Assembly: GCA_035478795.1 (NCBI GenBank)
Contig: DATIJJ010000089.1
Location: 1 to 37,479 of the forward strand
Source: DATIJJ01 sp035478795
Lineage (GTDB): Bacteria; Pseudomonadota; Gammaproteobacteria; DSM-16500
Direction: 5' to 3'
DNA length: 37,479 nt
Shown: positions 15,787-24,285 of the stretch, one piece after another
How the letters are laid out: every line of letters begins with the position of its first letter
How positions within the stretch are numbered: the first letter of the stretch is position 1
Position numbers and translations under genes: made by a program
The notes under the pieces: model-generated
What the model was told of the DNA's origin: nothing
What the model saw: only the letters and a program-made list of their open reading frames with translations
Databases searched by the model: none

Positions 15787-18018
15787 ATGAACACTACCGC
15801 AGAGCGTATCCCTCTGAAAGAATTTACGGAAAAAGCGTATCTCGATTATTCCATGTATGTGATCCTCGATCGCGCGCTTCCACACATTGGCGATGGGTTG
15901 AAACCCGTGCAACGTCGTATTGTGTATGCGATGTCAGAACTCGGTTTGAAAGCAACTGCCAAATTTAAAAAATCCGCGCGCACCGTCGGCGATGTACTCG
16001 GTAAATTTCATCCGCATGGGGACATGGCGTGTTATGAAGCGATGGTGTTGATGGCACAACCGTTTTCCTATCGTTATCCATTGGTTGAAGGTCAGGGCAA
16101 CTGGGGTTCACCGGATGATCCGAAATCCTTTGCTGCCATGCGTTACACGGAATCGCGTTTATCCGCCTATGCGGATGTGTTGCTCGCTGAACTCGGCCAG
16201 GATACCGTCGAATGGATGCCCAATTTTGATGGCACACTCGAAGAACCCGCGTTATTGCCAGCTCGCCTGCCCAATGTTTTATTGAATGGCACGACCGGTA
16301 TTGCCGTCGGCATGGCAACCGATATTCCGCCGCATAATATCCGCGAAGTCGTGGATGCACTCGTCCACCTGCTGGATCACCCGAATGCCACACTGAAAGA
16401 TATTTATGAAATTATCCCGGCACCGGATTTGCCGACGGATGCTGAAATTATTACGCCGCGCGCTGAATTGCAGGCACTCTATCGCACAGGTAATGGTTCT
16501 TTTCGCATGCGTGCAGTCTACACGCTCGAACTGGATGAAATTATTATTACAGCGCTTCCCTATCAGGTATCCGGTGCAAAAGTACTCGAGCAGATTGCGC
16601 TTCAGATGCAAAATAAAAAATTGCCGCTGGTTTCAGATCTGCGTGATGAATCTGATCATGAAAATCCGACACGTCTTGTCATCATTCCGCGTTCAAATCG
16701 CGTGGATGTTGAAATGCTGATGGCGCATCTTTTTGCGACCACCGATCTTGAACGCAGTTATCGCGTGAATCTCAACATGATTGGTTTAAACGGTCGACCG
16801 GAAGTGAAAAATTTAATCGCTATTCTAAAGGAATGGCTGACTTATCGCACGGCAACGGTCACGCGTCGTCTTCAACATCGACTGGATGTCTTACAACGTC
16901 GTTTACATCTTCTCGCGGGATTGCTCATTGCCTATCTGAATCTGGACGAAGTCATTGAAATCATCCGAAAGGAAGACGAGCCCAAACCCAAACTCATCAA
17001 ACGCTTTAAATTAAGCGATGAACAGGCCGAAGCCATTCTGGATATCAAGCTGCGTCATCTCGCACGCCTTGAAGAAATGCAAATTAAAAAAGAACAAAAC
17101 ACGCTGACGGATGAACAAAAAGAAATTGAGCAATTGCTGGGTTCACCCGCCCGATTAAAAAAATTGATTCGCAAGGAATTGTTGAGTGATCGTGACAAAT
17201 TTGGTGATGCGCGTCGCTCACCACTCGTCACACGCAAGGAAGCGCAAGCCTTTTCCGAGACAGAAATTCTGCCGACAGAACCCTTGACCGTGATTTTATC
17301 CACCATGGGGTGGGTGAGGGCTGCAAAAGGACATGATATCGATCCGAAAAGTTTGAGTTACAAGGCAGGCGATACATTTCTTTCTGCCGCAGTCGGTCGC
17401 AGCAATCAACCGGCGGTTTTTCTGGATTCAACCGGTCGCTCCTATTCTGTTCCGGCTCACACACTGCCTTCCGCCAGAGGACAGGGTGAACCACTGACCG
17501 GACGTTTGAGTCCGCCGGACAATGCGCAGTTTATTTCAGTCATGTGTGGCGAAGGAGAACAAAAATTCTGTCTCGCATCCGATGCCGGTTATGGATTTAT
17601 CGTGAAACTGGAAGACCTTTTTGCGAAAAATAAAAATGGCAAGGCGACACTGAGTTTACCAAAAGGCTCGAAACCCTTGCCGCCGCGCGCTGTTTCAAAT
17701 ACGGAAACGGACTGGATTGCAGCGGCGACCAACACCGGGCATTTACTCATATTCCCGTTAAAGGAATTGCCTGAATTATCCAAAGGAAAGGGCAACAAGA
17801 TACTGGGTATTCCAGGCGCGCGTGTGGCATCCCGCGACGAATTTGTGATGGATATTGCCATTTTGTCAGCAGATCAGGTGCTCGTCATTCAATCCGGCAA
17901 CAAGCAACTGAAATTAAAACCCTCTGACTGGCAGCATTATGTGGGAGAACGCGGACGACGCGGGAACAAATTGCCGCGCGGGTTTCAGAAGGTGGATGGG
18001 TTGGGGGTGGCAGTCTAG
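15787..18018 (+). CDS. parC: DNA topoisomerase IV subunit A
   Basis: DNA-cleaving subunit of topoisomerase IV, 743 residues. The N-terminal breakage-reunion domain carries LDRALPHIGDGLKPVQRRI, the quinolone-determining region FHPHGDMACYEAM and active-site Tyr120 in MRYTESRLS. Numbering matches E. coli ParC exactly in this part. Residue 80, normally Ser in E. coli, is Met (codon ATG at 16024-16026), while Glu84 is kept. A coiled-coil tower (about 430-480) and a degenerate C-terminal propeller follow. GAGG precedes the ATG. Its TAG stop shares the palindrome CTAG with the stop of the convergent higA-like gene. Confidence 0.96.
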   Translation: MNTTAERIPLKEFTEKAYLDYSMYVILDRALPHIGDGLKPVQRRIVYAMSELGLKATAKFKKSARTVGDVLGKFHPHGDMACYEAMVLMAQPFSYRYPLVEGQGNWGSPDDPKSFAAMRYTESRLSAYADVLLAELGQDTVEWMPNFDGTLEEPALLPARLPNVLLNGTTGIAVGMATDIPPHNIREVVDALVHLLDHPNATLKDIYEIIPAPDLPTDAEIITPRAELQALYRTGNGSFRMRAVYTLELDEIIITALPYQVSGAKVLEQIALQMQNKKLPLVSDLRDESDHENPTRLVIIPRSNRVDVEMLMAHLFATTDLERSYRVNLNMIGLNGRPEVKNLIAILKEWLTYRTATVTRRLQHRLDVLQRRLHLLAGLLIAYLNLDEVIEIIRKEDEPKPKLIKRFKLSDEQAEAILDIKLRHLARLEEMQIKKEQNTLTDEQKEIEQLLGSPARLKKLIRKELLSDRDKFGDARRSPLVTRKEAQAFSETEILPTEPLTVILSTMGWVRAAKGHDIDPKSLSYKAGDTFLSAAVGRSNQPAVFLDSTGRSYSVPAHTLPSARGQGEPLTGRLSPPDNAQFISVMCGEGEQKFCLASDAGYGFIVKLEDLFAKNKNGKATLSLPKGSKPLPPRAVSNTETDWIAAATNTGHLLIFPLKELPELSKGKGNKILGIPGARVASRDEFVMDIAILSADQVLVIQSGNKQLKLKPSDWQHYVGERGRRGNKLPRGFQKVDGLGVAV

Positions 18019-18449
18019 AGCGTATTCTCATCAATAAATGTTTGTGGTGAAACATGAAATCGTCGAGCAAGCATTTTAATTTGCTTGAGATTCAGTTGAC
18101 GCTTGCCATTTAAAATTTCAGAAATAACACCCTGGCTGCCAATTTCCGGTAAATCGGATTGCCTGAGATGATGTTGCTCCATCAGAAATTTCAATGCACT
18201 GGTTCCGGACAGGGTAAGCATCGAATATTTTTTTTGATCATCATACATTGAAATCATATGACTAATCACATCGACAAGACCCATTAATTCATGTTGTTCA
18301 TTTTCTCCGACGATATCCAAAAGCCGGTCGAGAATGGCTGATAATCGTTTGTAATCATCATTATTTAACGGCTCATGTATATCACTGGCAATACATTTCC
18401 AGTGCCTGATGGTGTTGTTTAAATCGAGCTGTGTCTGCAGGGTTGTCAT
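18015..18449 (-). CDS. HigA-family antitoxin / XRE regulator without adjacent toxin
   Basis: A 144-residue protein with a helical N-terminal part (about 15-75) and a C-terminal XRE helix-turn-helix (about 85-135: LRQSDLPEIGSQGVISEILNGKRQLNLKQIKMLARRFHVSP). This matches the HigA antitoxin family, which binds DNA at its own promoter and neutralises the RNase HigB. The ATG at 18449 has GGAG 9 bases upstream; an in-frame GTG at 18464 is too close to its possible site. No HigB-like frame lies upstream or downstream, so it is an orphan here. It may act as a solitary regulator or neutralise a toxin encoded elsewhere. Confidence 0.8.
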   Translation of the reverse strand: MTTLQTQLDLNNTIRHWKCIASDIHEPLNNDDYKRLSAILDRLLDIVGENEQHELMGLVDVISHMISMYDDQKKYSMLTLSGTSALKFLMEQHHLRQSDLPEIGSQGVISEILNGKRQLNLKQIKMLARRFHVSPQTFIDENTL

Positions 18450-18575
18450 TTTAAGTTTCTCCACTTTCCTTCGTTATAACATGCGTGAGTATATATCGAA
18501 AATCGCCCAAGTGGCATAAAACAAAAATTCTAGTATATTCAATAAGTTACAGTTTTTAACCCCTTGGGAGACGGG

Positions 18576-18603
18576 TTGTGAATTCAAAATTTCCCTGTAT
18601 AAT
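18576..18603 (+). promoter_or_regulatory. Candidate sigma70 promoter reading towards the repeat pair
   Basis: TTGTGA (18576-18581), 16 bases, TATAAT (18598-18603). The 12-base string containing the -10 recurs 53 bases downstream. No protein gene follows on this strand, so a product would be a non-coding transcript entering the REP-like hairpin. Confidence 0.35.
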
Positions 18604-18706
18604 CATATAGTTACAGCGCAATCCTCAGTCGAGATAATGAAATTTTACTGTATAATCATGAGATTATGGTGTTTTTTAACTCTGTTTTTGAGGGTTGTTG
18701 CGCAAA

Positions 18707-18806
18707 CTATCCGAGCCGCGACCGTCAGGGAGCGTTACAAGTTCTGCAAAGTATTATGGGGTCAACAGAGTATCGTGACGCTCCCTGACGGTCGCGGCTC
18801 GGATAG
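18707..18806. repeat. REPIN-like inverted pair of REP elements
   Basis: Two 32-base arms (18707-18738 and 18775-18806) are reverse complements with a single mismatch, separated by 36 bases. The core is ATCCGAGCCGCGACCGTCAG. The right arm matches the copy at 1-26. The pair lies 24 bases past the leucine dehydrogenase stop and could fold into a very stable cruciform or RNA hairpin able to end transcription or protect a 3' end. No RAYT transposase is in the window. Confidence 0.85.
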
Positions 18807-18830
18807 AAGCCTGGCTTACGCAATGCCTGT

Positions 18831-19943
18831 TTACAACAACCGCTCCATCGCGATTTTTTCTGCCACCGCATTCGTCGCTTTATTTTCATTTTGCGCGCGA
18901 ACAAAAATAGCCATCGCGCTGTCATAAATTTCACTCACCTGTTGCTCGGCTCTTAACACATTCGCATGCTCATAGATCGCCGCCACATAAATCAATCCAC
19001 CGGCATTAATCAAAAAATCCGGTGCATACAAAATGCCACGCTCATGCAGCAACATCCCATGACGCTGATGCGCCAGTTGATTATTGGCAGAACCGGCTAC
19101 AATCGACACCTGCAATCGTTTGATCGTTCGTAAATTTAAAACAGCACCCAGTGCACACGGCGCAAACACATCCGCCTTGACATCATAAATCGCACCCGGC
19201 TCACACACATCCACGCCAAATTCATCCACACAACGTTGCAAATGCTGTGGATTCACATCCGTCATCGTCAACCGCGCACCGCGCTCATGCAACTCTTTTG
19301 CGAGGTGATAGCCCACATGACCCGCCCCCTGAATCGCTACATGAATACCATCCAGATTATCCCGATGCATTTTAAATTTAACCGACGCTTCAATACCGCG
19401 CAGCACTCCCCATGCCGTATGCGGAGAAGGATCACTCCCGTTTCCGGATGCCGTGGTGCACGTCACAAAAGGCGTTCGCGTCTGAATGATATCCATATCG
19501 TCCTGACTCGTCCCACTGTCAATCGCTGTAATATAACGACCACCCAGTTCATTCACAAAATCCGCAAACGCTTCAAGATACGCCTTGCGATTTTTGATCA
19601 CACGGGGCTTGATGAGCACCGCTTTCCCGCCACCGTGTTTCAAATCGCTGATCGCCGCCTTCACACTCATCATGTAACCGAGACGAAGAGCATCTTCGAG
19701 CGCTGCATCTGTGTTGGGGTAATGAAGCAAACGGCAACCGCCAATCGCCGGTCCCCGTTTTAAATTGTGAACGGCAATGATCGCTTTCAATCCGGTTTTA
19801 TGATCAAACTTGAGATGCACTTCGCCATACTTTAAAAAATCGGCATAACGAAACAAACCATCGAGCGATGTATGGGATTTTTTCAAATTGCTGATCGAAT
19901 TTTCCATCACGGGGTTCCTTGTTAACACTTCCATGACGTTCAT
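18831..19943 (-). CDS. Leucine dehydrogenase (Glu/Leu/Phe/Val dehydrogenase family)
   Basis: NAD-dependent oxidative deaminase of branched-chain amino acids, 370 residues, cytosolic. The N-terminal dimerisation/substrate domain contains GPAIGGCR and LKHGGGKAVL with the catalytic Lys (Lys107). A Rossmann domain with GAGHVG (206-211) follows, then PCALGAVLN and GSANNQLA, which are characteristic of leucine/phenylalanine/valine dehydrogenases rather than glutamate dehydrogenase. It carries roughly 15 more N-terminal residues than common relatives, so the start could be one of the internal ATGs (codons 4 or 13). AGGA lies 10 bases before the first ATG. It begins 29 bases after the atpC stop on the same strand with no visible terminator, so cotranscription with the ATP synthase operon is likely. 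Confidence 0.88.
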   Translation of the reverse strand: MNVMEVLTRNPVMENSISNLKKSHTSLDGLFRYADFLKYGEVHLKFDHKTGLKAIIAVHNLKRGPAIGGCRLLHYPNTDAALEDALRLGYMMSVKAAISDLKHGGGKAVLIKPRVIKNRKAYLEAFADFVNELGGRYITAIDSGTSQDDMDIIQTRTPFVTCTTASGNGSDPSPHTAWGVLRGIEASVKFKMHRDNLDGIHVAIQGAGHVGYHLAKELHERGARLTMTDVNPQHLQRCVDEFGVDVCEPGAIYDVKADVFAPCALGAVLNLRTIKRLQVSIVAGSANNQLAHQRHGMLLHERGILYAPDFLINAGGLIYVAAIYEHANVLRAEQQVSEIYDSAMAIFVRAQNENKATNAVAEKIAMERLL

Positions 19944-19972
19944 GTGATATTTTTCCTGAAAAACGCCCTGTT

Positions 19973-20413
19973 TTATTGTTTTTGTTTTTTGATGCGATTC
20001 ACCGCATTAATCTGCGCAATGGCTTCTGCCAGTTCCGTCGTCGCTCTCGCAATGTCAATCTCGGATGACCTGTCGTGTAATACTTTCTCAGCCTGCTCTC
20101 TCGCATGTAATGCCGCTGCCTCATCAATGTCTTTCGCCCGAACAACCGTGTCCGCCAGAATGGTGACATTGTAAGGTTGTACTTCCAGCATGCCGCTATT
20201 GATGTAGAACACATCTTCGATATCGTGAGGCAAAAACACGCGAATATTTCCCGCTTTTAATGCGGTAATCAGCGGCGCATGGCCCGGCGCAATACCGAGC
20301 TCACCCAGTTCACCCGATAAAATAACCATTTCAGCCTGACCGGAAAAAATTTCCTGTTCGGCACTGACAATATCAAGACGCAATGTTTTGACGGTGGTGG
20401 TTGTCATGGTCAT
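19973..20413 (-). CDS. atpC: ATP synthase F1 epsilon subunit
   Basis: Central-stalk subunit that couples rotation to catalysis and inhibits ATP hydrolysis. The 146-residue protein has the N-terminal beta-sandwich (RLDIVSAEQEIFSGQAEMV, GELGIAPGHAPLIT, FYINSGMLEV, VTILADT) and a C-terminal helical hairpin (about 95-145). It begins a few bases after atpD; ATG codons at 20413 and 20407 are both possible. Last ATP synthase gene of the operon. Confidence 0.95.
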   Translation of the reverse strand: MTMTTTTVKTLRLDIVSAEQEIFSGQAEMVILSGELGELGIAPGHAPLITALKAGNIRVFLPHDIEDVFYINSGMLEVQPYNVTILADTVVRAKDIDEAAALHAREQAEKVLHDRSSEIDIARATTELAEAIAQINAVNRIKKQKQ

Positions 20414-20416
20414 GCA

Positions 20417-21811
20417 TCATGCCTTCGCTTTATCTTTTAATTTTTGCGCTTTTTCGACCGCTTCATCAATCGTACCCACCATATAGAATGCCTCTTCCGG
20501 CAAATGGTCGTACTCGCCAGCCACAATGCCCTTGAAACCACGAATGGTTTCCTTGATCGGCACATACCGTCCGGGCGTCCCTGTGAAAATTTCAGCAACA
20601 AAGAAAGGTTGTGACAGGAAGCTTTGAATTTTACGCGCACGTGTCACCGTCAAACGATCTTCTTCTGACAATTCATCCATCCCTAAAATGGCAATGATGT
20701 CTTTTAATTCTTTATAGCGTTGCAATGTCGTCTGTACGGATAAGGCCACATCGTAATGATCCTGTCCGACAACGAGCGGATCCAGCTGACGGCTGGTGGA
20801 ATCCAGTGGATCGACCGCCGGATAAATACCGAGTTCTGCGATTTGCCGTGACAATACTACCGTGGCATCCAGATGCGCAAATGTCGTGGCAGGTGATGGG
20901 TCAGTCAAATCATCTGCAGGCACATACACCGCCTGGACTGACGTAATCGATCCTTTTTTGGTGGAAGTGATACGTTCCTGAAGCGCACCCATTTCTTCAG
21001 CCAACGTCGGTTGATAACCGACGGCCGATGGAATACGACCAAGGAGCGCTGACACTTCAACACCCGCCAGTGTGTAACGATAAATATTATCAATAAATAA
21101 CAAAACATCGCGACCTTCATCACGAAAGGCTTCTGCAATCGTCAATCCGGTCAGGGCAACACGCAAGCGATTGCCGGGTGGTTCATTCATTTGTCCATAA
21201 ACCAGTGACACTTTATCCAATACTTTCGATTCTTTCATTTCAAGATAGAAATCGTTACCTTCACGTGTACGCTCGCCCACACCCGCAAAAACAGAATAAC
21301 CGCTATGTTCAATAGCAATATTGCGAATCAACTCCATCATGTTAACGGTTTTACCGACACCCGCACCCCCAAACAAACCGACCTTGCCACCTTTTGCAAA
21401 AGGACAAACCAGATCGATGACCTTGATGCCGGTTTCAAGCAATTCTTCCGATGCGGCCTGCTCGGCAAAACTCGGCGCAGGGCGGTGAATCGGCAAATAC
21501 TGATCCGTCTGAATATCGCCTGCCTCATCAATCGGCGCGCCGAGCACATCCATGATACGGCCCAGAGTGGGTTTACCCACCGGAACCATGATAGGACTGC
21601 CTGTATTTTTAACGGCAAGACCACGACGCAACCCGTCGGTCACACCCATGGCAATCGTTCGAACCACACCATCACCCAGCTGTTGCTGCACTTCCAGCAC
21701 TACATTGGCTTCTTCAATTTTGAGTGCGTCATAAATTCGGGGAACAGCATCCCGTGGAAATTGTACGTCTACAACCGCGCCAATGATTTCAACAATATGA
21801 CCCACACTCAT
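20417..21811 (-). CDS. atpD: ATP synthase F1 beta subunit
   Basis: Catalytic subunit of F1, 464 residues. The Walker A motif GGAGVGKT is at 148-155. GERTREGNDFYLEMKES, LLFIDNIYRYTLAG (Walker B) and the regulatory DELSEED sequence near the C-terminus are all present. All expected nucleotide-site residues appear intact. Asn-Ile-Tyr-Arg-Tyr replaces the more usual NIFRFT. Lies between atpG and atpC. Confidence 0.97.
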   Translation of the reverse strand: MSVGHIVEIIGAVVDVQFPRDAVPRIYDALKIEEANVVLEVQQQLGDGVVRTIAMGVTDGLRRGLAVKNTGSPIMVPVGKPTLGRIMDVLGAPIDEAGDIQTDQYLPIHRPAPSFAEQAASEELLETGIKVIDLVCPFAKGGKVGLFGGAGVGKTVNMMELIRNIAIEHSGYSVFAGVGERTREGNDFYLEMKESKVLDKVSLVYGQMNEPPGNRLRVALTGLTIAEAFRDEGRDVLLFIDNIYRYTLAGVEVSALLGRIPSAVGYQPTLAEEMGALQERITSTKKGSITSVQAVYVPADDLTDPSPATTFAHLDATVVLSRQIAELGIYPAVDPLDSTSRQLDPLVVGQDHYDVALSVQTTLQRYKELKDIIAILGMDELSEEDRLTVTRARKIQSFLSQPFFVAEIFTGTPGRYVPIKETIRGFKGIVAGEYDHLPEEAFYMVGTIDEAVEKAQKLKDKAKA

Positions 21812-21845
21812 TTTTTTACCTCTCTCATGTTACCTGTTTTAACCC

Positions 21846-22709
21846 TTAGACAACTGCAGCACCGGCCACAATTTCCGTCAATTCCTGTGTAATGGATGCC
21901 TGGCGTGCCTTGTTATAAACCATTTGCAATTCATGAATCAGGTCTGCCGCATTCTCGGTTGCATTTTTCATCGCAATCATGCGCGCCGCCTGCTCACAGG
22001 CAATATTTTCAATGACACCACGATACACTTGCGACTCGATATAACGGGACAATAACGCATCCAGTAAATACGCTGCATTATCCGGTTCGTAAATATAATC
22101 CCAATGATGCCCCAGTTTTTCATTGGTGGATGGCACCACCGGCAAGAGTTGCTGAATCACCGGTTCCTGTTTCATCGTGTTGATGAAATGATTGGAACAA
22201 AGATACAGGGCATCAATCTGATGGTTGCGATAAGCGTCCAGCATGACTTTCACCATGCCAATCAGGCTTTCAACCGAAGGTGCATCGCCCAGATGATTCC
22301 CCTGCGCCAACACCTTTCCGCCGACACGTTTAAAAAAAGCATCCGCTTTTGCACCAATCAGGCATAAATTCACGTCGACGGATTTTGACTGCCATTCCCT
22401 GATGTGCAGGATCGTCGCTTTCAATAAAGCCGCATTCAGGCCACCGCATAAACCGCGATCGGTTGTCACAATGATGTAACCCACGCGTTTGATTTCACGG
22501 TGTTGCAAGAAGTCATGTTTGTATTCCGGGTGACTTTTCGCGACATGCCCCAACACCTGCAGAATTTTTTTGGCATAAGGCTGTGCGCGGTGCATACGAT
22601 CCTGTGCCTTGCGCTTTTTGCTGGCCGCAACCATTTCCATCGCTTTGGTAATCTTCTGCGTGTTTTTGATGCTTCGGATTTTAGTCCGTATTTCTTTGCC
22701 AACCGCCAT
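21846..22709 (-). CDS. atpG: ATP synthase F1 gamma subunit
   Basis: Rotor shaft of F1, 287 residues. The conserved N-terminal helix reads IRTKIRSIKNTQKITKAMEMVAASK, the centre has TDRGLCGGLNAAL, and the C-terminal helix has ARMIAMKNATENAADLI. Placed between atpA and atpD as usual, with short gaps. Confidence 0.96.
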   Translation of the reverse strand: MAVGKEIRTKIRSIKNTQKITKAMEMVAASKKRKAQDRMHRAQPYAKKILQVLGHVAKSHPEYKHDFLQHREIKRVGYIIVTTDRGLCGGLNAALLKATILHIREWQSKSVDVNLCLIGAKADAFFKRVGGKVLAQGNHLGDAPSVESLIGMVKVMLDAYRNHQIDALYLCSNHFINTMKQEPVIQQLLPVVPSTNEKLGHHWDYIYEPDNAAYLLDALLSRYIESQVYRGVIENIACEQAARMIAMKNATENAADLIHELQMVYNKARQASITQELTEIVAGAAVV

Positions 22710-22726
22710 ACCTGCTTACCTTTCCA

Positions 22727-24274
22727 TCACACCCATGTTTTTTTGAAGGATTCAACCAGACCACGAAGGGTCTTCGCAATGTCATCGTTATAATCACCTG
22801 TCGTATTGATTTTATTCATGAACTCACTGTGATGCGTGCGCAAATCCCTTAAGAGGCCACTTTCAAATTCAGCCACCTGATCCAGCGGAAGACTGTCCAG
22901 ATAACCATTATCCGCTGCAAATAAAACAACACTCATTTCGGCGACCGATAAAGGATGATACTGTTTTTGTTTCATGATTTCAGTAATCCTTTGGCCGCGT
23001 TCCAGCTGCTTGCGCGTCACTTCATCCAGATCCGAGGCAAATTGCGCAAAGGCCGCGAGTTCTCGATAGCGTGCCTGTGCAATACGAATACCGCCCACGA
23101 GTTTTTTCATGATCTTCGTTTGTGCCGCACCCCCCACACGGGAAACCGACAGCCCGGCATTGATCGCGGGACGAATACCTGCATTAAACAAATCCGTTTC
23201 AAGAAAGATTTGTCCATCGGTAATGGAAATGACGTTCGTTGAAACGAAGGCTGATACGTCACCCGCCTGTGTTTCAATAATAGGCAACGCTGTCAATGAT
23301 CCGGTTTTGCCCTTGACCTTGCCGCCTGTCATACGTTCCACATAGTGGCAATTGACGCGTGACGCCCGTTCCAATAAACGGGAGTGCAAATAGAAAATAT
23401 CGCCAGGGTACGCTTCACGACCCGGCGGGCGACGCAGCAGCAAGGAAATTTGACGATAGGCCCATGCCTGCTTCGTTAAATCATCAAAAATAATCAGGGC
23501 ATCTTCGCCTCTGTCACGGAAATATTCGCCCATGGTGCAACCGGTATAGGGTGCAATAAACTGAAGTGCTGCCGCTTCGGACGCGGATGCCACCACAATA
23601 ATCGTATGCGCCAACGCATCGTGTTCTTCAAGCTTTCGCACAACGGATGCGACAGATGAGGCTTTTTGCCCGATGGCAACGTAAATACATTTCACACCCG
23701 TACCACGCTGATTGATGATCGCATCAATCGCAACCGATGTTTTACCGGTTTGACGGTCGCCAATAATCAACTCACGCTGGCCACGGCCAATGGGTACCAT
23801 CGCATCGATGGCTTTTAATCCGGTTTGTAACGGTTGGGAAACCGGTTGGCGGGAAATAACACCTGGCGCCACTTTTTCAACAGGCGCTGTCTCTGTTGTA
23901 CTGATCGGACCCTTGCCATCAATCGGGTTACCGAGCGCATCGAGAACGCGCCCCAGCAAGGCTTCTCCGACAGGCACTTCAAGAATGCGGCCCGTACATT
24001 TTGCCACCTGACCTTCCGCCAGATGATCGGTGCGACCGAGTACCACCGCCCCCACGTAATCGCGCTCAAGATTCATGGCAAGACCGTAAGTATTGCCGTC
24101 AAACTCAATCATTTCACCCTGCATGACATCGGCAAGGCCATGCACACGCACAATACCATCCTTCAGGCTCACGATCGTGCCTTCCGTACGCGTCTCTGCT
24201 GCGATATCAAATTTTTGAATCCGCTGTTTAATGAGTTCACTGATTTCAGATGGACTCAACTGTGTCTGTTGCAT
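22727..24274 (-). CDS. atpA: ATP synthase F1 alpha subunit
   Basis: Non-catalytic nucleotide-binding subunit, 515 residues from the ATG at 24274. That start matches the usual family N-terminus (MQ...SEISELIKQRI) and has AAGGG 8 bases upstream; a GTG at 24283 and an ATG at 24280 sit too close to that site. Visible: Walker A GDRQTGKT (172-179), the RVGGAAQTK segment with the arginine finger nearby, and the C-terminal helical domain. Length is normal. Confidence 0.96.
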   Translation of the reverse strand: MQQTQLSPSEISELIKQRIQKFDIAAETRTEGTIVSLKDGIVRVHGLADVMQGEMIEFDGNTYGLAMNLERDYVGAVVLGRTDHLAEGQVAKCTGRILEVPVGEALLGRVLDALGNPIDGKGPISTTETAPVEKVAPGVISRQPVSQPLQTGLKAIDAMVPIGRGQRELIIGDRQTGKTSVAIDAIINQRGTGVKCIYVAIGQKASSVASVVRKLEEHDALAHTIIVVASASEAAALQFIAPYTGCTMGEYFRDRGEDALIIFDDLTKQAWAYRQISLLLRRPPGREAYPGDIFYLHSRLLERASRVNCHYVERMTGGKVKGKTGSLTALPIIETQAGDVSAFVSTNVISITDGQIFLETDLFNAGIRPAINAGLSVSRVGGAAQTKIMKKLVGGIRIAQARYRELAAFAQFASDLDEVTRKQLERGQRITEIMKQKQYHPLSVAEMSVVLFAADNGYLDSLPLDQVAEFESGLLRDLRTHHSEFMNKINTTGDYNDDIAKTLRGLVESFKKTWV

Positions 24275-24285
24275 ATTCATCACCC

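Larger units (their letters stand above)
18450..18830. other. Gene-free region between higA-like gene and leucine dehydrogenase
   Basis: About 380 bases, A+T-rich on the left. It contains two copies of CTGTATAATCAT (18595-18606 and 18648-18659), the first part of a promoter candidate, and the REP-like inverted pair on the right. A 96-codon frame crossing the repeat (18637-18927) has no family features and is judged spurious. Confidence 0.6.

Noticed and set aside
18040..18057. parS-like string TGTTTGTGGTGAAACA
   Set aside because: Three mismatches to the 16-base consensus, all at the centre where specificity lies, and it is inside the HigA coding sequence.
18637..18927. 96-codon plus-strand frame crossing the REP-like pair
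   Set aside because: It is composed largely of the repeat and of antisense leucine dehydrogenase sequence, with no ribosome site or domain.
21305..21892. 195-codon plus-strand frame opposite atpD/atpG
   Set aside because: Antisense shadow of two highly conserved ATP synthase genes, with no start signal or family features.
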